Assembly: GCF_002154695.1 (NCBI RefSeq)
Contig: NZ_MTAV01000265.1
Location: 13,115 to 46,688, forward strand
Reading direction: 5' to 3'
From: Nostoc sp. T09
GTDB lineage: Bacteria; Cyanobacteriota; Cyanobacteriia; Cyanobacteriales; Nostocaceae
DNA length: 33,574 nt
In this document: positions 8,853 through 19,479 of the stretch, one piece after another
How the letters are laid out: every line of letters begins with the position of its first letter
Position numbering within the stretch: position 1 is the first letter of the stretch
The notes under the pieces: model-generated
Told to the model about the DNA's origin: nothing
Database searches by the model: none
Seen by the model: the letters and a program-made list of their open reading frames with translations, nothing else
Made by a program: the position numbers and the translations under genes

Positions 8853-11800
8853 ATGGTGTTAACTTCGATAATTCCAGGTTATGACTTAACAGAAATTATA
8901 TCTGAAGGAACTAACACAATTGTTTACCGGGCTAGGGCGCAAAAAAACCAGCAGTCTGTGATCCTGAAAGTTCTTAAGGCTGAATATCCTACTCTTGAGC
9001 AAATTACTTGCTTCAAGCACGAATATAAAACTACAGAAAATCTCAACTGCGAAGGTATTGTTAAAGTGTACGGGTTAGAAAGCTACCAAAACCGTTTGGC
9101 GTTAGTAGCGGAAGACTTTAATGGCGTGAGTCTTAAGCAATTTCTCTCTCAGCAGCAACTTTGTGAAGTTTCTTTTCTCAAGATTGCTGTGCAGTTAGCA
9201 CAAGCACTGTTGTCGCTACATCAGAACCGGATTATTCACAAAGATATTAAACCTGCGAATATCATCATTAATCCACATACTGGAATTGTTAAAATCACTG
9301 ACTTTAGTATTGCCTCGTATTTAGATAAAGAAACACCGCAACTGACTAATCCTAATCACTTAGAAGGAACTGTTGCTTATATGTCTCCTGAGCAAACTGG
9401 GAGAATGAATCGCACTTTAGATTATCGTAGCGATTTTTATTCGTTGGGCATTACATTCTATGAGATGCTGACAGGTCAATTGCCTTTTGTAACTGACGAT
9501 TTACTGGAGATGGTTCACTGTCATATTGCCAAGCCAGTAACACCACTTGCACAGTTAAACCCAGAGGTTTCTGGAACTATAGCCGCTATTGTGATGAAAT
9601 TGATAGCGAAAAATGCTGAAGATCGCTATCAAAGTGCTTTAGGGCTATTAGCTGATTTAGAATTCTGTCTTAAGCAACTCCAAGTTACAGGAGATATTCC
9701 TGATTTTATTCCCGGACAGCGCGATCGCACTGCGCAATTACTCATCCCACAACAATTATATGGAAGAGAAGCGGAAGTCTCAACTTTGTTAGCAGCATTT
9801 GAGCGGATTAGCCAAGGTAAAAGCGAAATCATGTTGGTTTCTGGCTACTCTGGAATTGGTAAGTCATCGCTGGTTAATGAGGTGCATAAGCCCATCGTTA
9901 GACAGAGAGGTTATTTCATTAATGGTAAATTCGATCAATTTAAACGGAATATTCCCTACACTTCTGTAATTCAGGCTTTTCAATCTTTGATGCGGCAATT
10001 ATTAACTGAAAATAGTGAAAGGTTGGAAAATTGCAAAGGAAAACTGCTGCAAGCGCTGGGTAGCAATGGTCAAGTGATAATTGATGTGATTCCCGAAGTT
10101 GAACTAATTATTGGTAAACAGCCAGACGTTCCCCAATTAGGCGCAACAGAAAGCCTTAACCGCTTCAATCGAGTATTTCAGTCTTTTATTCAAGTTTTTA
10201 CAAAACAGTCACACCCCTTAGTACTATTTTTGGATGACTTACAGTGGGCTGACTCTGCTTCACTGAAATTAATTCAGGTGTTAATGACTAACCCAGATAG
10301 CCAATATTTGCTATTGATTGGAGCATATCGAGTTAACGAAGTCAGTATCAACCATCCATTAGTAAAAACTTTGGCGGAAATTCAACAAGCAGACACGATT
10401 ATCAACAATATTATATTACGTCCATTAGAATTATCTCATGTCTGCGCTATGGTTGCAGATACCTTGGGTAATTCTGAAAACATCCCCAAACTAGCGCAAC
10501 TTTTATTTAATAAAACTCAGGGTAATCCTTTATTTTTGACCCAATTACTCAAGGCACTTTATCAAGAAAATCTGCTCAAATTCGATTTTAATCAAGGAAT
10601 TTGGTTATGGGATATACAAGAAATTAAAAATATTAATATTGTAGATCAAAATATTGTTGAGTTAGTGGCAGGCAATATCCGAAAGCTGCCAGAAGCTACG
10701 CAAACAACGCTACAATTAGCGGCGTGTATTGGCAATCGTTTCAGTTTAGATGTATTAGCAACAGTCAGCGTCAAGAATTTGCAAAATGTCGCCGAAGCTT
10801 TACAACCAGCTTTGCAATTAGGGCTGATTTTGCCCTTGAATAATGAATATCGCATACCGCTACTATTTGCCACCGAAGAGTTAGCTGATTTAGGATTTGA
10901 TGACTCAAATATTACCTACCGATTTTTGCACGATCGCGTCCAACAAGCCGCCTACTCCCTGATTCCTAATCACCACAAACAAGTTACCCATCTTAAAATT
11001 GGTCAGCAGTTGTTGCAAAATACGCCTCCTGAACAATTGGAGGAAAATATTTTTGATATTATTAATCAACTAAATGTCGGTGCTAGCCTGATTACAGCGC
11101 AATCCCAAAAGCAACGGCTAGCTGAATTAAATTTGCTGGCTGGGAGAAAAGCCAAAACTGCAACAGCTTATATAGTTGCGATCGCCTATTTAACCACAGG
11201 TTTAAAACTCCTAGCAGCAGATAGCTGGCTTGGTGAATATGACTTGACTTTAGCGTTGGTAACTGAAGCTGTAGAAGCAGCATATCTGGATGGCGATTAC
11301 GTGCTGATGGAGAATTTGTCCAGCCAAGTCTTGCAAAATGGCCGTACACTGCTTGAGAAAGTCAAGGTCTACGAAGTGCAAATTCAGGCTTATGTAGCTC
11401 AGAGTAGACAGCCTGAAGCTATCAAAACTGCATTAACTGTTCTCGAACTTTTGGGTGTCAAATTTCCCGATACACCTAGCCAAGCAGATATAACCCAGAG
11501 TTTGCAAGAAACTCAGTTGATATTAGCAGCAAGGAGTTTTGAGAATTTAATTGACCTACCAGAAATGACCGATCCGCAAATCCTAGCAGTCATGCGGATT
11601 ATCGGCACAGTTACGGCGGCTGTGTATCAAGCAGTACCAATGTTGCTGCCGTTAATTGTATTTAAACAGGTGCGGTTATCAGTTGAATACGGCAATGCCC
11701 CAGTATCTACTCTCGCATACGCCTGGTATGGAGCCATTCTCTGTGGAGTCGTCGGGGATATTGATGCAGGCGATCGCGCTGGTCAACTGGCATTAGATTT

Positions 11801-14252
11801 ACTATCACGTCTCCAGGGTAAAGCACTCAAAACTAGTACCTTCAATATAATTTACCCGTTCGTTAAGCCGTGGAAGTATCATATTCGAGAGTCGCTACTA
11901 CCCCTACTAGAAGCACATCACAGCGGTTTGGAAACAGGCGATTTAGAATATTCTGCCTATTGTGCCTACAATTATTGCTCTCTTTCTTATTTCCTCGGCA
12001 AGGAACTGAGAGCCATAGAATCAGAGATGGCAATTTACAGTCAAGCTTTGGAAAAAATTAAGCAGGAAGCCGCCCATAATTATCTGAAAGTATTTCGACA
12101 ATCTGTATTAAATCTAATCAGTGATGTTCCCATCCCTGGGAACTTGCGAGGTGTGGCATATAATGAAGAAGTTTTGCTGCCATTACACTTCAAGGCTAAC
12201 GATCGTTATGCGATCGGCACTTTGTATGTAAACAAATTGATTCTTTGTTACCTATTTGGAGAGTATCAGCAAGCGGCAGAAGTCGCTTCCCTGGCTAAGG
12301 AATACTTAGATGGGGTAACTGGCTCTTTTATGGTGCCAGTCTTTCATTTTTATGATTCTCTCACCCAGCTTGCGATCTTACCCCAGACTCCAAGGCCGGA
12401 AAAGCAAACTTTGTGGCTGCGGGTGATTGCTAATCAAGAAAAGCTGAAGCAGTGGGCAGATCATGCGCCTATGAACCACAGGCACAAGTTTTGTTTAGTT
12501 AAAGCTGAGTACCACTGGGCGCTGGGCGAATATTTAGAGGCGATGGAGTACTACGATCTCGCCATTGCTGACGCTGCTGAAAACGGTTACATTCAGGAAG
12601 AAGCACTTGCTAATGAACGCGCCGCAGAACTTTACCTGTCGCTAGGGAAGAAAAAGATTGCTCAACTTTACATGACTGAGGCTTACTACGGTTACAACCG
12701 TTGGGGTAGTTCCGCCAAAGTCAAAAACCTGGAAAAGCGATATCCCGATTTAATTCTTCGCAGTACCAGTGCGATCGCACCCACAGGTAGCATTTCTAGG
12801 ACATTAAAATCAGATGTATCTATCAGCACATACTCTACAACCAGCAATGGTGCAAATCTAGATATAGCAACAGTGGTAAAAGCGAGTGAGGCGATTAATA
12901 ACGAAATCTCCTTAGAAAGTTTACCGCGCACTCTTCTACATATCATCTTAGAAAATGCTGGTGCCCAAAAAGGTTGCTTAATCTTAGTAAAAAACAATCA
13001 ATTATTTATAGAAGCAATTGATAGTAGCCTGGTTGATTCGCAAATTACTTTGCCATCTACTCCGGTCGAAGAGAGTGAAATTGTCCCCAAAAAGCTGCTC
13101 AACTATGTAGCTAGAACTCAGCAACCCTTGGTAATTAGAGATGCTAAACTTGACCCAATTTCTAATAAAGATTCATATATTCAAACAAATCAATGTAAGT
13201 CAATATTGTGTGTGCCTATCTTTTATCAAGGTAAGTTTATCGGCATATTTTATCTAGAAAATAATTTAGTAACTGGGGCATTTACTCCCGAACGACTAGA
13301 ACTTTTAAAGATCCTCTCTTCTCAAGCTGCGATCGCTATCAAAAATGCCCGCCTTTATGCTAAAGAACAAGAAAAATCCCAAGACTTAGAAGCAGCCCTG
13401 TTAAAACTCCAACAGACTCAAACTCAACTCGTCCACACAGAGAAAATTTCCTCTCTAGGGCTACTAGTAGCAGGAATTGCCCATGAAGTGAATAATCCTG
13501 TTAGCTTCATTTTTACTAACCTGTCTCATGCCAAGCGGTATGTTGAAGACTTAATTAATTTACTGCATCTTTATCAACAGCATTTACTTAATCCACCAGC
13601 AATCATCATCGATGAAATTGAGGCGATTGATTTAGATTTTCTACTGCAAGACTTGCCAAACATGATTTCCTCAATGAAGGTGGGAACCCAACGTATTCGA
13701 GATATCATGCAGTCTCTACGCAACTTCTCACGCAACGATGGTTTAGATAAAAGAGCAGTTGATATTCATGAAGGAATTGAAACCACGCTGATGATTTTGT
13801 CCCATCGCTTAAAAGCTGATCCAGCGCGTCCAGCAATTTATGTGATTAGGAATTACGGCAATTTACCCAAAGTTGCTTGTTATCCTGGGCAATTAAATCA
13901 GGTATTTATGAATTTGCTAGCAAATGCTATTGATGCTTTGGAAGAGTCTAATCAAGGAAAGACTTATGCTTTTCTAGAACAAAATCCCAATATCATTACA
14001 ATTTCTACCACAACCAACGATCAACATGTGAAAATTTGTATTGCTGATAATGGGATGGGAATGTCAGAGTCAGTAAAGCAAAAACTTTTTCAAGCTTTCT
14101 TTAGCACGAAACCAGAAGGTAAAGGCACAGGTTTAGGACTATCGATTAGTTATCAAATAGTTACAGAAGCCCACAATGGTACTTTCGAGTGTTTCTCTTC
14201 CCCTGGTGAGGGTGCAGAGTTTATCATTCAGATTCCTATTTTTGAGAATTAA
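8853..14252 (+). CDS. Hybrid Ser/Thr kinase - AAA ATPase - GAF - histidine kinase (HstK type)
   Basis: A 1799-residue multidomain signalling protein. An N-terminal Ser/Thr kinase (about 7-270) has Lys39, the [10 protein letters not shown] catalytic loop (Asp131), DFS in place of DFG (150-152) and SPE in place of APE. An AAA-type ATPase follows, with Walker A GYSGIGKS (331-338) and a [10 protein letters not shown] Walker B. A long helical, TPR-like middle leads to a GAF domain (about 1350-1510). The C-terminal histidine kinase has the phospho-acceptor His1544 (GIAHEVNNP), N-box Asn1691, DNGMGM (Asp1732) and GKGTGLGLS. This order is that of the HstK family of heterocystous cyanobacteria. There is no membrane segment, so it should be cytosolic. 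The ATG at 8853 follows GGAGAAA. Its phosphorylation partner is unknown; the REC-GAF regulator 2.5 kb downstream is a candidate. Confidence 0.95.
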   Translation: MVLTSIIPGYDLTEIISEGTNTIVYRARAQKNQQSVILKVLKAEYPTLEQITCFKHEYKTTENLNCEGIVKVYGLESYQNRLALVAEDFNGVSLKQFLSQQQLCEVSFLKIAVQLAQALLSLHQNRIIHKDIKPANIIINPHTGIVKITDFSIASYLDKETPQLTNPNHLEGTVAYMSPEQTGRMNRTLDYRSDFYSLGITFYEMLTGQLPFVTDDLLEMVHCHIAKPVTPLAQLNPEVSGTIAAIVMKLIAKNAEDRYQSALGLLADLEFCLKQLQVTGDIPDFIPGQRDRTAQLLIPQQLYGREAEVSTLLAAFERISQGKSEIMLVSGYSGIGKSSLVNEVHKPIVRQRGYFINGKFDQFKRNIPYTSVIQAFQSLMRQLLTENSERLENCKGKLLQALGSNGQVIIDVIPEVELIIGKQPDVPQLGATESLNRFNRVFQSFIQVFTKQSHPLVLFLDDLQWADSASLKLIQVLMTNPDSQYLLLIGAYRVNEVSINHPLVKTLAEIQQADTIINNIILRPLELSHVCAMVADTLGNSENIPKLAQLLFNKTQGNPLFLTQLLKALYQENLLKFDFNQGIWLWDIQEIKNINIVDQNIVELVAGNIRKLPEATQTTLQLAACIGNRFSLDVLATVSVKNLQNVAEALQPALQLGLILPLNNEYRIPLLFATEELADLGFDDSNITYRFLHDRVQQAAYSLIPNHHKQVTHLKIGQQLLQNTPPEQLEENIFDIINQLNVGASLITAQSQKQRLAELNLLAGRKAKTATAYIVAIAYLTTGLKLLAADSWLGEYDLTLALVTEAVEAAYLDGDYVLMENLSSQVLQNGRTLLEKVKVYEVQIQAYVAQSRQPEAIKTALTVLELLGVKFPDTPSQADITQSLQETQLILAARSFENLIDLPEMTDPQILAVMRIIGTVTAAVYQAVPMLLPLIVFKQVRLSVEYGNAPVSTLAYAWYGAILCGVVGDIDAGDRAGQLALDLLSRLQGKALKTSTFNIIYPFVKPWKYHIRESLLPLLEAHHSGLETGDLEYSAYCAYNYCSLSYFLGKELRAIESEMAIYSQALEKIKQEAAHNYLKVFRQSVLNLISDVPIPGNLRGVAYNEEVLLPLHFKANDRYAIGTLYVNKLILCYLFGEYQQAAEVASLAKEYLDGVTGSFMVPVFHFYDSLTQLAILPQTPRPEKQTLWLRVIANQEKLKQWADHAPMNHRHKFCLVKAEYHWALGEYLEAMEYYDLAIADAAENGYIQEEALANERAAELYLSLGKKKIAQLYMTEAYYGYNRWGSSAKVKNLEKRYPDLILRSTSAIAPTGSISRTLKSDVSISTYSTTSNGANLDIATVVKASEAINNEISLESLPRTLLHIILENAGAQKGCLILVKNNQLFIEAIDSSLVDSQITLPSTPVEESEIVPKKLLNYVARTQQPLVIRDAKLDPISNKDSYIQTNQCKSILCVPIFYQGKFIGIFYLENNLVTGAFTPERLELLKILSSQAAIAIKNARLYAKEQEKSQDLEAALLKLQQTQTQLVHTEKISSLGLLVAGIAHEVNNPVSFIFTNLSHAKRYVEDLINLLHLYQQHLLNPPAIIIDEIEAIDLDFLLQDLPNMISSMKVGTQRIRDIMQSLRNFSRNDGLDKRAVDIHEGIETTLMILSHRLKADPARPAIYVIRNYGNLPKVACYPGQLNQVFMNLLANAIDALEESNQGKTYAFLEQNPNIITISTTTNDQHVKICIADNGMGMSESVKQKLFQAFFSTKPEGKGTGLGLSISYQIVTEAHNGTFECFSSPGEGAEFIIQIPIFEN

Positions 14253-14257
14253 GCCAG

Positions 14258-14294
14258 CCCACCAAAACCCAGATATGGTGGGCATTGCCCACCC
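14258..14294. repeat. Three-armed inverted repeat between convergent genes
   Basis: GCCCACC occurs at 14258-14264 and 14288-14294, with its complement GGTGGGC at 14278-14284. The middle arm can pair with either outer arm. The right-hand hairpin has a 3-base loop and the left-hand one a 13-base loop. It starts 6 bases after the kinase stop and ends 60 bases before the end of the DUF445 gene, so it may mark the 3' end of one or both transcripts. There is no adjacent T-run. Confidence 0.7.
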
Positions 14295-14353
14295 TACATT
14301 TATTTATACTTACCTTTTTTGTGATTGCCTGTTCCTTGTTTCTTTCCCACAAC

Positions 14354-15592
14354 TTATTGTTGATTCAACAGCAAAAATACAGTTTGTCCTATACCCACAA
14401 TCACACCTAAAACACCGCCTAAAGTCACAATTGCCTGCAATTCATTTTTGACAATACCTTCAATTGCTGCTTCTAAATCAGCGGGTGAAGTTGATTTTAC
14501 GCGGTCAACAATTACCTGATCTATGGATAAAATTGGAATTACCTGAGCCACAATTGCTTCTAAATCTTTTTCTAAATATCGCTCCAAAATTAGAGCTAAT
14601 TCTTGACTCACTACTTCTAATGAACTATTGACTACAGGTGAGTTACTTAGACGATTTAGTAGCAAGGAAGCAATATGTTCCCAATCAACCGAGTCAGTTA
14701 ATCCTTGTAACAAATCGCTGCCACTTGATTGCAGGTAGTGGCGGACACTTTCTCTAGTAGTTTTTCGTAGTTGCCGTACCGTCCCCACTGGCAAGTTTTG
14801 CAAGGATAAATTTTGCAATAATTTCTTGACGCGATCGCGCATCTGCAATTCTTGAATCAATTCTTTTAACCGAGCATTGCTTGCCTCTTTTTCGTCTAAG
14901 CAAAAAGTTCGCAGTCTGGTAAAAGTATTGCGTAAGCCAAACAAATTTGCTACTACCCAATAAGTGCCACTGGTCTTTTCCCGAAAGGTTTCATCAATAG
15001 TTTGAATTGTGCGATCGGTCAAAAAATCAACTATAGTCTGTCGCAGCACATCTGGGGGTAAAACTACTTCTAATAACCAATCAGCTAGTCTTTTAGATTG
15101 TTCTTCACTCAGTTGAAATTCCAGCAGTACTTGGTCAAAAATTTGATTTATTTGGACTTCTAAAAAGTCTTCGCGCCGAGCTAAAACTTTAAGGAGCCGT
15201 GGTAATGATTCACCCAATAAATCACGCAAAATCCCTCCCACAATTTTAGCGCTTTTTTGATTTTTTTCCTCTGAGTTAATTTGGTCAAGCGCTAATTTTA
15301 ACAACCACAAAATTGCTGCTTGTACTCGTTCTGTTTGTAACAGACGACGTGCTAAATTTTGCAATTCCTCTGGTGTCAAAAGTGACCCCATAATTGTATT
15401 AGAAATTTTCAGAGCCAGACGTTCCTGGTTACGAGGAATCAATCCAGGTGTAAACGGTAATCTTTGCTTACCGATATAAATGGCTCGGTAGGGGCGAAAT
15501 AACATTTTAATGGCTATATCATTCGTGAAATAGCCGATAATTCCACCTACTACGGGGGGTGATATATAAAGCCACAGATGAGACCAATCCAC
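14354..15592 (-). CDS. DUF445 family membrane protein
   Basis: A 412-residue protein of the DUF445 (YheB-like) family, whose molecular function is not established. The conserved N-terminal segment ([19 protein letters not shown], residues 12-30, then FRPYRA and [15 protein letters not shown]) includes the first membrane helix and the family's most conserved block. A long helical region rich in Leu and Arg follows, and a C-terminal hydrophobic helix ([18 protein letters not shown], about 392-409) closes the protein. Both termini are therefore membrane-associated. The start is a GTG at 15592; no in-frame ATG occurs early enough to preserve the conserved N-terminus, and the ribosome binding site is weak. 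It is convergent with the kinase gene and co-oriented with menG, from which a 313-base repeat-containing gap separates it. Confidence 0.87.
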   Translation of the reverse strand: MDWSHLWLYISPPVVGGIIGYFTNDIAIKMLFRPYRAIYIGKQRLPFTPGLIPRNQERLALKISNTIMGSLLTPEELQNLARRLLQTERVQAAILWLLKLALDQINSEEKNQKSAKIVGGILRDLLGESLPRLLKVLARREDFLEVQINQIFDQVLLEFQLSEEQSKRLADWLLEVVLPPDVLRQTIVDFLTDRTIQTIDETFREKTSGTYWVVANLFGLRNTFTRLRTFCLDEKEASNARLKELIQELQMRDRVKKLLQNLSLQNLPVGTVRQLRKTTRESVRHYLQSSGSDLLQGLTDSVDWEHIASLLLNRLSNSPVVNSSLEVVSQELALILERYLEKDLEAIVAQVIPILSIDQVIVDRVKSTSPADLEAAIEGIVKNELQAIVTLGGVLGVIVGIGQTVFLLLNQQ

Positions 15593-15670
15593 AGAATTTT
15601 GGACTTACCAATTTTGGATTTTGAACTTGACGAAAAGTTGAGCCAGTCGCTTGCGGGGTTTCCCACGGCA

Positions 15671-15707
15671 GTTCCTACCCTTCGGGAACGCTTACCCTTC
15701 GGGAACG
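15671..15707. repeat. GC-rich tandem repeat with short hairpins in the DUF445-menG gap
   Basis: TACCCTTCGGGAACG occurs at 15676-15690 and again at 15693-15707, a 17-base period. GTTCC at 15671-15675 pairs with GGAAC at 15685-15689, and CCCTTCGGG is itself palindromic. The GC-rich block continues to about 15760, in contrast to the AT-rich flanks. The 313-base gap (15593-15905) contains no convincing gene; overlapping open frames on both strands arise from the low stop density of this repeat. Confidence 0.8.
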
Positions 15708-15905
15708 GCTCCGCCGAACAGCGAACAAGTCTGGCGACCGAACGGACTGCCTCCCCGTTGTGCAAACTAGCGTTTTAGGAGGTAGCCCTGCATTGTCTCC
15801 CAACCTAGCAAACTTTTCCCTAAAGAATTTTAGATTAAATAGTTGAATTGTGCATTCAAGAGTCTCTGTTTTTTTAGCAGTAGACTTCAATCCAAAATTT
15901 AAAAT

Positions 15906-16598
15906 CTAAAATTTACTAACTACCAGCACTCCCATCATACCGTTCGCAATGGGGTAGTGTGTGGCGGCAGCAAAACCAACTTGAGAAGCTAATTCTACTT
16001 GCTCTTTGCCAATGGGAAAACGATCTAAGCTGGGGCTGATATAGGCGTATTCTTCTTTTACTCCCAACTGGGTCGCCGCTGGTACAACAATATTTTCTAG
16101 ATACCATTGTTGAAACGATCGCAGCTGCGGATTCTCTGGTCGATGAAAATCTAAAATTGCGGCTTTGGCACCAGGCTTGAGAACGCGGTACAACTCTTTG
16201 AGACTGCGGGGAATATCTTTAACATTTCTTAAACCATAGCCCATTGTTGCAGCGTCAAATTTGTTGTCCTCAAAAGGTAAATCGAGGACATCGGCCTCAA
16301 CCCAGGTAATGGTTGGTTGCAGGCACTGTCTTTGAGAGCGTTCTTTAGCCATCGCTAGCAAGTTTGAAGAGAAGTCCACTCCGTATACGTGTCCTGTTGC
16401 TCCTACACGCCTTGCTAAACCTATGGCGATGTCGCCACTCCCGCAACATAAATCTAAGCAAATATCTCCAGGCTTAGAGTTGCTCCATTTGATTGCCATT
16501 GCCTTCCAAATGCGGTGTTGTCCCAAACTCAACCAATCATTCAACTGGTCATAAACAGGAGCAATACGATCAAAAATAGCGCGAATTTCGTGAGTCAT
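15906..16598 (-). CDS. menG: Demethylphylloquinone/demethylmenaquinone methyltransferase
   Basis: A 230-residue UbiE/MenG-family methyltransferase. In cyanobacteria this enzyme uses S-adenosylmethionine for the ring methylation that completes phylloquinone, the photosystem I electron carrier. The N-terminal AIFDRIAPVYDQLND motif (8-21), the SAM-binding LDLCCGSGD loop (48-56), VDFSSNLL (74-81) and MGYGLRNVKD (119-128) are all family signatures. The length is normal. The start is the ATG at 16598, giving the standard MTHEIRAIFD-type N-terminus. A run of degenerate heptamers begins 3 bases upstream, leaving no clear ribosome binding site. Older annotation would call it ubiE, but cyanobacteria lack ubiquinone, so the phylloquinone role is favoured. 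Confidence 0.93.
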   Translation of the reverse strand: MTHEIRAIFDRIAPVYDQLNDWLSLGQHRIWKAMAIKWSNSKPGDICLDLCCGSGDIAIGLARRVGATGHVYGVDFSSNLLAMAKERSQRQCLQPTITWVEADVLDLPFEDNKFDAATMGYGLRNVKDIPRSLKELYRVLKPGAKAAILDFHRPENPQLRSFQQWYLENIVVPAATQLGVKEEYAYISPSLDRFPIGKEQVELASQVGFAAATHYPIANGMMGVLVVSKF

Positions 16599-16600
16599 TA

Positions 16601-16628
16601 GTCAAAAAGTCAAGAGTCAACTGTCAAG
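16601..16628. repeat. Degenerate heptamer repeats (STRR type) before menG
   Basis: GTCAAAA, AGTCAAG, AGTCAAC and TGTCAAG run head to tail over 28 bases, immediately upstream of the menG start codon. Short tandemly repeated heptamers of this kind are well known in Nostoc and Anabaena. They occupy the place where the 5' untranslated region of menG must lie. Confidence 0.75.
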
Positions 16629-16782
16629 AGGGCAGTACATTAAAGCAACTGCTGTCGGCTTACCAGCTTATAGACGCCCGTAGACCTGGGAAGTGCTGCT
16701 TTCGGTAGAGTAGCATCTAGCGTTCAACAGCCAAAATTTGAGCATTCGACTCCAGACTATTAACTTTTAACTAAATGTCTAG

Positions 16783-17727
16783 TTAACCGCAACAGCTGCT
16801 AGTCAGAGCGATCGCTACTAATTGTGCTGATAAGTGAATTAGCTTTAGTTCATCTTCTCGCAAAGTGTGAGGTTGTTTCCACTGTAGAGATAAAACTCCC
16901 ATAACTTTGTGACGGTAAGCAATTGGGATAACTAAGTGAGCTTGTACACCAGACTGCTGGTAATGAGCAACACCAGCTAATTTTTGCTCTTTAGATACAT
17001 TTAACGATACTTGCAGTTGCCCAGTAGCGATCGCCTCGCTTACGAGTGGGTCTTGTGCTAGCCAGTTTTCTACAGTACCGCCGTAACTGTAAGATCCATG
17101 AGTTGCAATCAGACTATTGCCTTCAATTAGTTGCAGAATACAGCTATCAGCCCCAAAACTGTTGCTAAGCGCGGTAGCAATTGGTGTCAGAGTTTCTTGT
17201 AAACTATTAGCTGCTTGCGTTACCTCTACCAAAACAGTCAGTAGTGCCATTTGAGCATTGGCACAGCGCAATTCTTCGGTGCGTTGCTTCAGCAAGTCAT
17301 AGGTTTCTGCTGCCCTTTGAACTACAGCTTTCAGTTCCCCTGGGTCCCAAGGTTTGGTGATATATTTATAGACTTGCCCAGCATTAATTGCCTCCACCAA
17401 GTCTTCAATATCTGTAAAGCCAGTCAAGATTATCCTGACTGTATCTGGAAACTGAGGTACAGTCTTGCTGAGAAACTCAGTGCCTTTCATTTCTGGCATT
17501 CGCTGATCGGAGATGATCACCGCTACTTCCCCTTCGGCTGCCAACATTTGCAGGGCGGTCATGCCACTATCAGCTTTGAGTACATTAAAATCTCGGCGAA
17601 AGGTGCGATACAGCAAATCGAGATTATCCGGTTCATCATCAACTACAAGGATTTTGAGTTTTTTCGGTCTTTCTAAAGTCCGTAATTGGCGACGATCTGT
17701 ATTAATTTCAAGACTGGCATTATCCAT
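16783..17727 (-). CDS. Response regulator with receiver and GAF domains
   Basis: A 314-residue two-component regulator. The receiver domain (about 24-140) has the acidic pair D30-D31, the phospho-acceptor D74 (IISDQRMPEM), T102 and K125, all intact. A short helical linker (about 140-165) leads to a GAF domain at about 165-312, which could bind a small ligand or serve in dimerisation. No DNA-binding, HD-GYP, GGDEF or kinase output is present, so it probably relays signals by protein contact. The receiver resembles those of the RpfG-type group. No kinase gene is adjacent; the HstK-type kinase ending at 14252 is the nearest. The protein ends SSCCG, an unusual double Cys whose role is unknown. 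Confidence 0.9.
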   Translation of the reverse strand: MDNASLEINTDRRQLRTLERPKKLKILVVDDEPDNLDLLYRTFRRDFNVLKADSGMTALQMLAAEGEVAVIISDQRMPEMKGTEFLSKTVPQFPDTVRIILTGFTDIEDLVEAINAGQVYKYITKPWDPGELKAVVQRAAETYDLLKQRTEELRCANAQMALLTVLVEVTQAANSLQETLTPIATALSNSFGADSCILQLIEGNSLIATHGSYSYGGTVENWLAQDPLVSEAIATGQLQVSLNVSKEQKLAGVAHYQQSGVQAHLVIPIAYRHKVMGVLSLQWKQPHTLREDELKLIHLSAQLVAIALTSSCCG

Positions 17728-17886
17728 AAAAGTTAAGTCCGTTAAATATTTACTATCTTGTTATATTCCATACCAAGTCTAGTCGATAATAAACTACCAG
17801 CCTTGCGAAAATTTGCGGATGTACCTGAAGAGCAGTTGAACTAAACCTGAATAATTACCATAGCAAATTTATACCTGCTTATAAGT

Positions 17887-17907
17887 GCCTGAGTTTCAGG
17901 CTTTTTT
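17887..17907 (+). terminator. Orphan Rho-independent terminator (possible small RNA end)
   Basis: GCCTGA (17887-17892) and TCAGGC (17896-17901) form a perfect 6-bp stem with a 3-base loop, directly followed by six T (17902-17907). It acts on the plus strand, but no plus-strand gene lies upstream: the regulator gene at 16783-17727 runs the other way. It may end a small RNA starting somewhere in 17730-17850, or terminate read-through transcription. Confidence 0.7.
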
Positions 17908-17989
17908 CCTATAAAATAAAATTTGCTGATGAAATATTAATTACCCAATAAACTTTAGTACACCAGCAAGTATGAAAATGGGTATGGGG

Positions 17990-18017
17990 CATTGGGCATT
18001 TGTCATTTGTCATTAGT
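17990..18017. repeat. Heptamer repeats (STRR type) upstream of raf1
   Basis: CATTGGG, CATTTGT, CATTTGT and CATTAGT follow in register. A C-rich stretch with repeated CCCCGTTCC-type words follows (about 18026-18066). The 421-base gap 17728-18148 thus holds the orphan terminator, this array and a hairpin, with no protein gene recognised. Confidence 0.75.
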
Positions 18018-18076
18018 TATTTATCCCCCTTGTCCTCCCTGTCCCCGTTCCCTGTTCCCCGTTCCCCTTCGGGTTC

Positions 18077-18116
18077 AGCAGTTGCTCATGGGGGAAACCC
18101 CCAAGACCGCACTGCT
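18077..18116. repeat. Nested palindrome upstream of raf1
   Basis: The outer arms AGCAGT (18077-18082) and ACTGCT (18111-18116) enclose a central perfect hairpin TGGGGG-AAA-CCCCCA (18089-18103). The structure ends 32 bases before the raf1 start codon, so it lies in or just before the leader and could affect its transcription or translation. Confidence 0.75.
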
Positions 18117-18148
18117 TCACCTGTTCCCTATTTTCAAGTTATTTGCTT

Positions 18149-19234
18149 ATGACTGATCTACCAACCAACTTTCAAAATCCTAATAACGCTGATTTAGATA
18201 CTGCCCAAGAGTTACTGCGAAAATTAAGACAAAAGCAAGGTAATTGGGTGGAATGGGGTCAAGCGATCGCCTATTTGCAAAAAGCTGGTTACAATCCCCA
18301 AGATATTTTTGAGGCAACTGGATTTGAGCCGATTCAGCAAAATCAGGTGGTTGTTGGTTCCCAAGTTTATAATTCTTTAGAACAAGGTGGCGCATCAGAA
18401 GCGACGCGATCGCATTACGCCACACGCGGCAGTGATATTTTATATGAGTTACGCTTGCTCACCCACGAAGAACGCGCCGCCGCCGCTGATCTGACTTTCC
18501 AGCACAAACTTGACATGGATGAAGCACGGGAAATAGCCAAAGCTATTAAAGAGTTCTCCCGTTTCCGCCATTTGCCAGAAGGATTTTCTGCCCATCCGGG
18601 TGATGCTGTTGCCTACAGTACATGGAAACTGGCACGCCAAAACACAGATTTACAAGAGCGATCGCGTCTGATTGCGAAAGGCTTGCGTTTTGCTCATACG
18701 CAAACAGCTAGAAAACAAATAGAACAGTTACTCACAGATTTTACTGTTGTTCCTAAGCGTCCGGCTCCACTGTTACCCTTTTACCGCCTGGAGTCTGAGG
18801 AAGAGTTACCCAGAATTGTACCTGTAGTTGGTGAGTTGCCATTGGCACCCAACGATTTAAAAGCGGTGCCTTTAGTGACAGAAATTCAACCATTTCGGAT
18901 GGTCAAATTTACTGGCGAACAAGCTTGGGTACCATTACCAGGTTGGCAAGTGCTGTTGAGTGCCGAAGATCCAGTAGTGATTTTAGCTACTAGCGATCGC
19001 CTGCCCAATCAAACCCAAAGTCAGCCCGGACAAGTGCTAATCGTCGTAGATCGCGCCCAACGCCAATGGGATGCCTCTAGCTACTTTTTAGTAGATAATT
19101 CTGGAGATTTAGATATTCAGTGGTTTGAAACTGAACCGGAAATTTCTCTCTTAGGAAAGATTATTATCATCTTGCGTCCTAAGAAAATCCTGGATGAAGA
19201 ATTAACCAAGGATTCCTGGCAGATTGACGAATAG
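18149..19234 (+). CDS. raf1: RuBisCO accumulation factor 1
   Basis: A 361-residue Raf1, a dimeric chaperone that clamps RbcL subunits and promotes assembly of the RuBisCO large-subunit octamer in the cytosol or carboxysome. The N-terminal alpha domain is seen in LRKLRQKQGNWVEWGQA (about 22-38) and in GSDILYELR. The helical part continues through HPGDAVAYSTWKLAR, a flexible linker (about 185-205) follows, and the C-terminal beta domain includes LPFYRLESEEELPR and WVPLPGWQVLL. The length is standard. I chose the ATG at 18149; a TTG two codons upstream is also open. It stands alone, preceded by repeat-rich DNA with a strong hairpin, and no rbc genes are in the window. Confidence 0.94.
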   Translation: MTDLPTNFQNPNNADLDTAQELLRKLRQKQGNWVEWGQAIAYLQKAGYNPQDIFEATGFEPIQQNQVVVGSQVYNSLEQGGASEATRSHYATRGSDILYELRLLTHEERAAAADLTFQHKLDMDEAREIAKAIKEFSRFRHLPEGFSAHPGDAVAYSTWKLARQNTDLQERSRLIAKGLRFAHTQTARKQIEQLLTDFTVVPKRPAPLLPFYRLESEEELPRIVPVVGELPLAPNDLKAVPLVTEIQPFRMVKFTGEQAWVPLPGWQVLLSAEDPVVILATSDRLPNQTQSQPGQVLIVVDRAQRQWDASSYFLVDNSGDLDIQWFETEPEISLLGKIIIILRPKKILDEELTKDSWQIDE

Positions 19235-19479
19235 AGTTTGGGAATTGTAACAGAGGTGCAGAAGATTGAGAGGATAAGGATTGAAACTTTTTGGATATCC
19301 CGATCCTCTACCTTCGCGTGCTTGCAGAAACGAGGAGAATCAAAACAGCAAGTCTCATTAGTGAATCTGAAATGCTCCCGCTACATTGCTTGCAATTAGG
19401 GGTGATAGTTGTCACTTCATTAAGTGGTTCTTCAATAGCATTATGTATCCAAGTCGGGTCAAATTTATCTTGTGTGCGC

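Noticed and set aside
8853-9660. DFS and SPE in place of DFG and APE as a sign of an inactive Ser/Thr kinase domain
   Set aside because: The catalytic Lys, HKD and Asn are intact, and these substitutions are, as far as I recall, usual in the HstK-type family.
11870-12061. Open frame inside the hybrid kinase gene in another phase
   Set aside because: A shadow of the long, uninterrupted kinase frame.
15550-15890. Overlapping open frames of about 70 codons on both strands between the DUF445 and menG genes
   Set aside because: They arise from the GC-rich tandem repeat, which has few stop codons; their translations are low in complexity and match no family.
19266-19292. GGATAAGGATTGAAAC-like sequence resembling the end of a cyanobacterial CRISPR repeat
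   Set aside because: It occurs once, with no second copy or regular spacing nearby, so there is no array.
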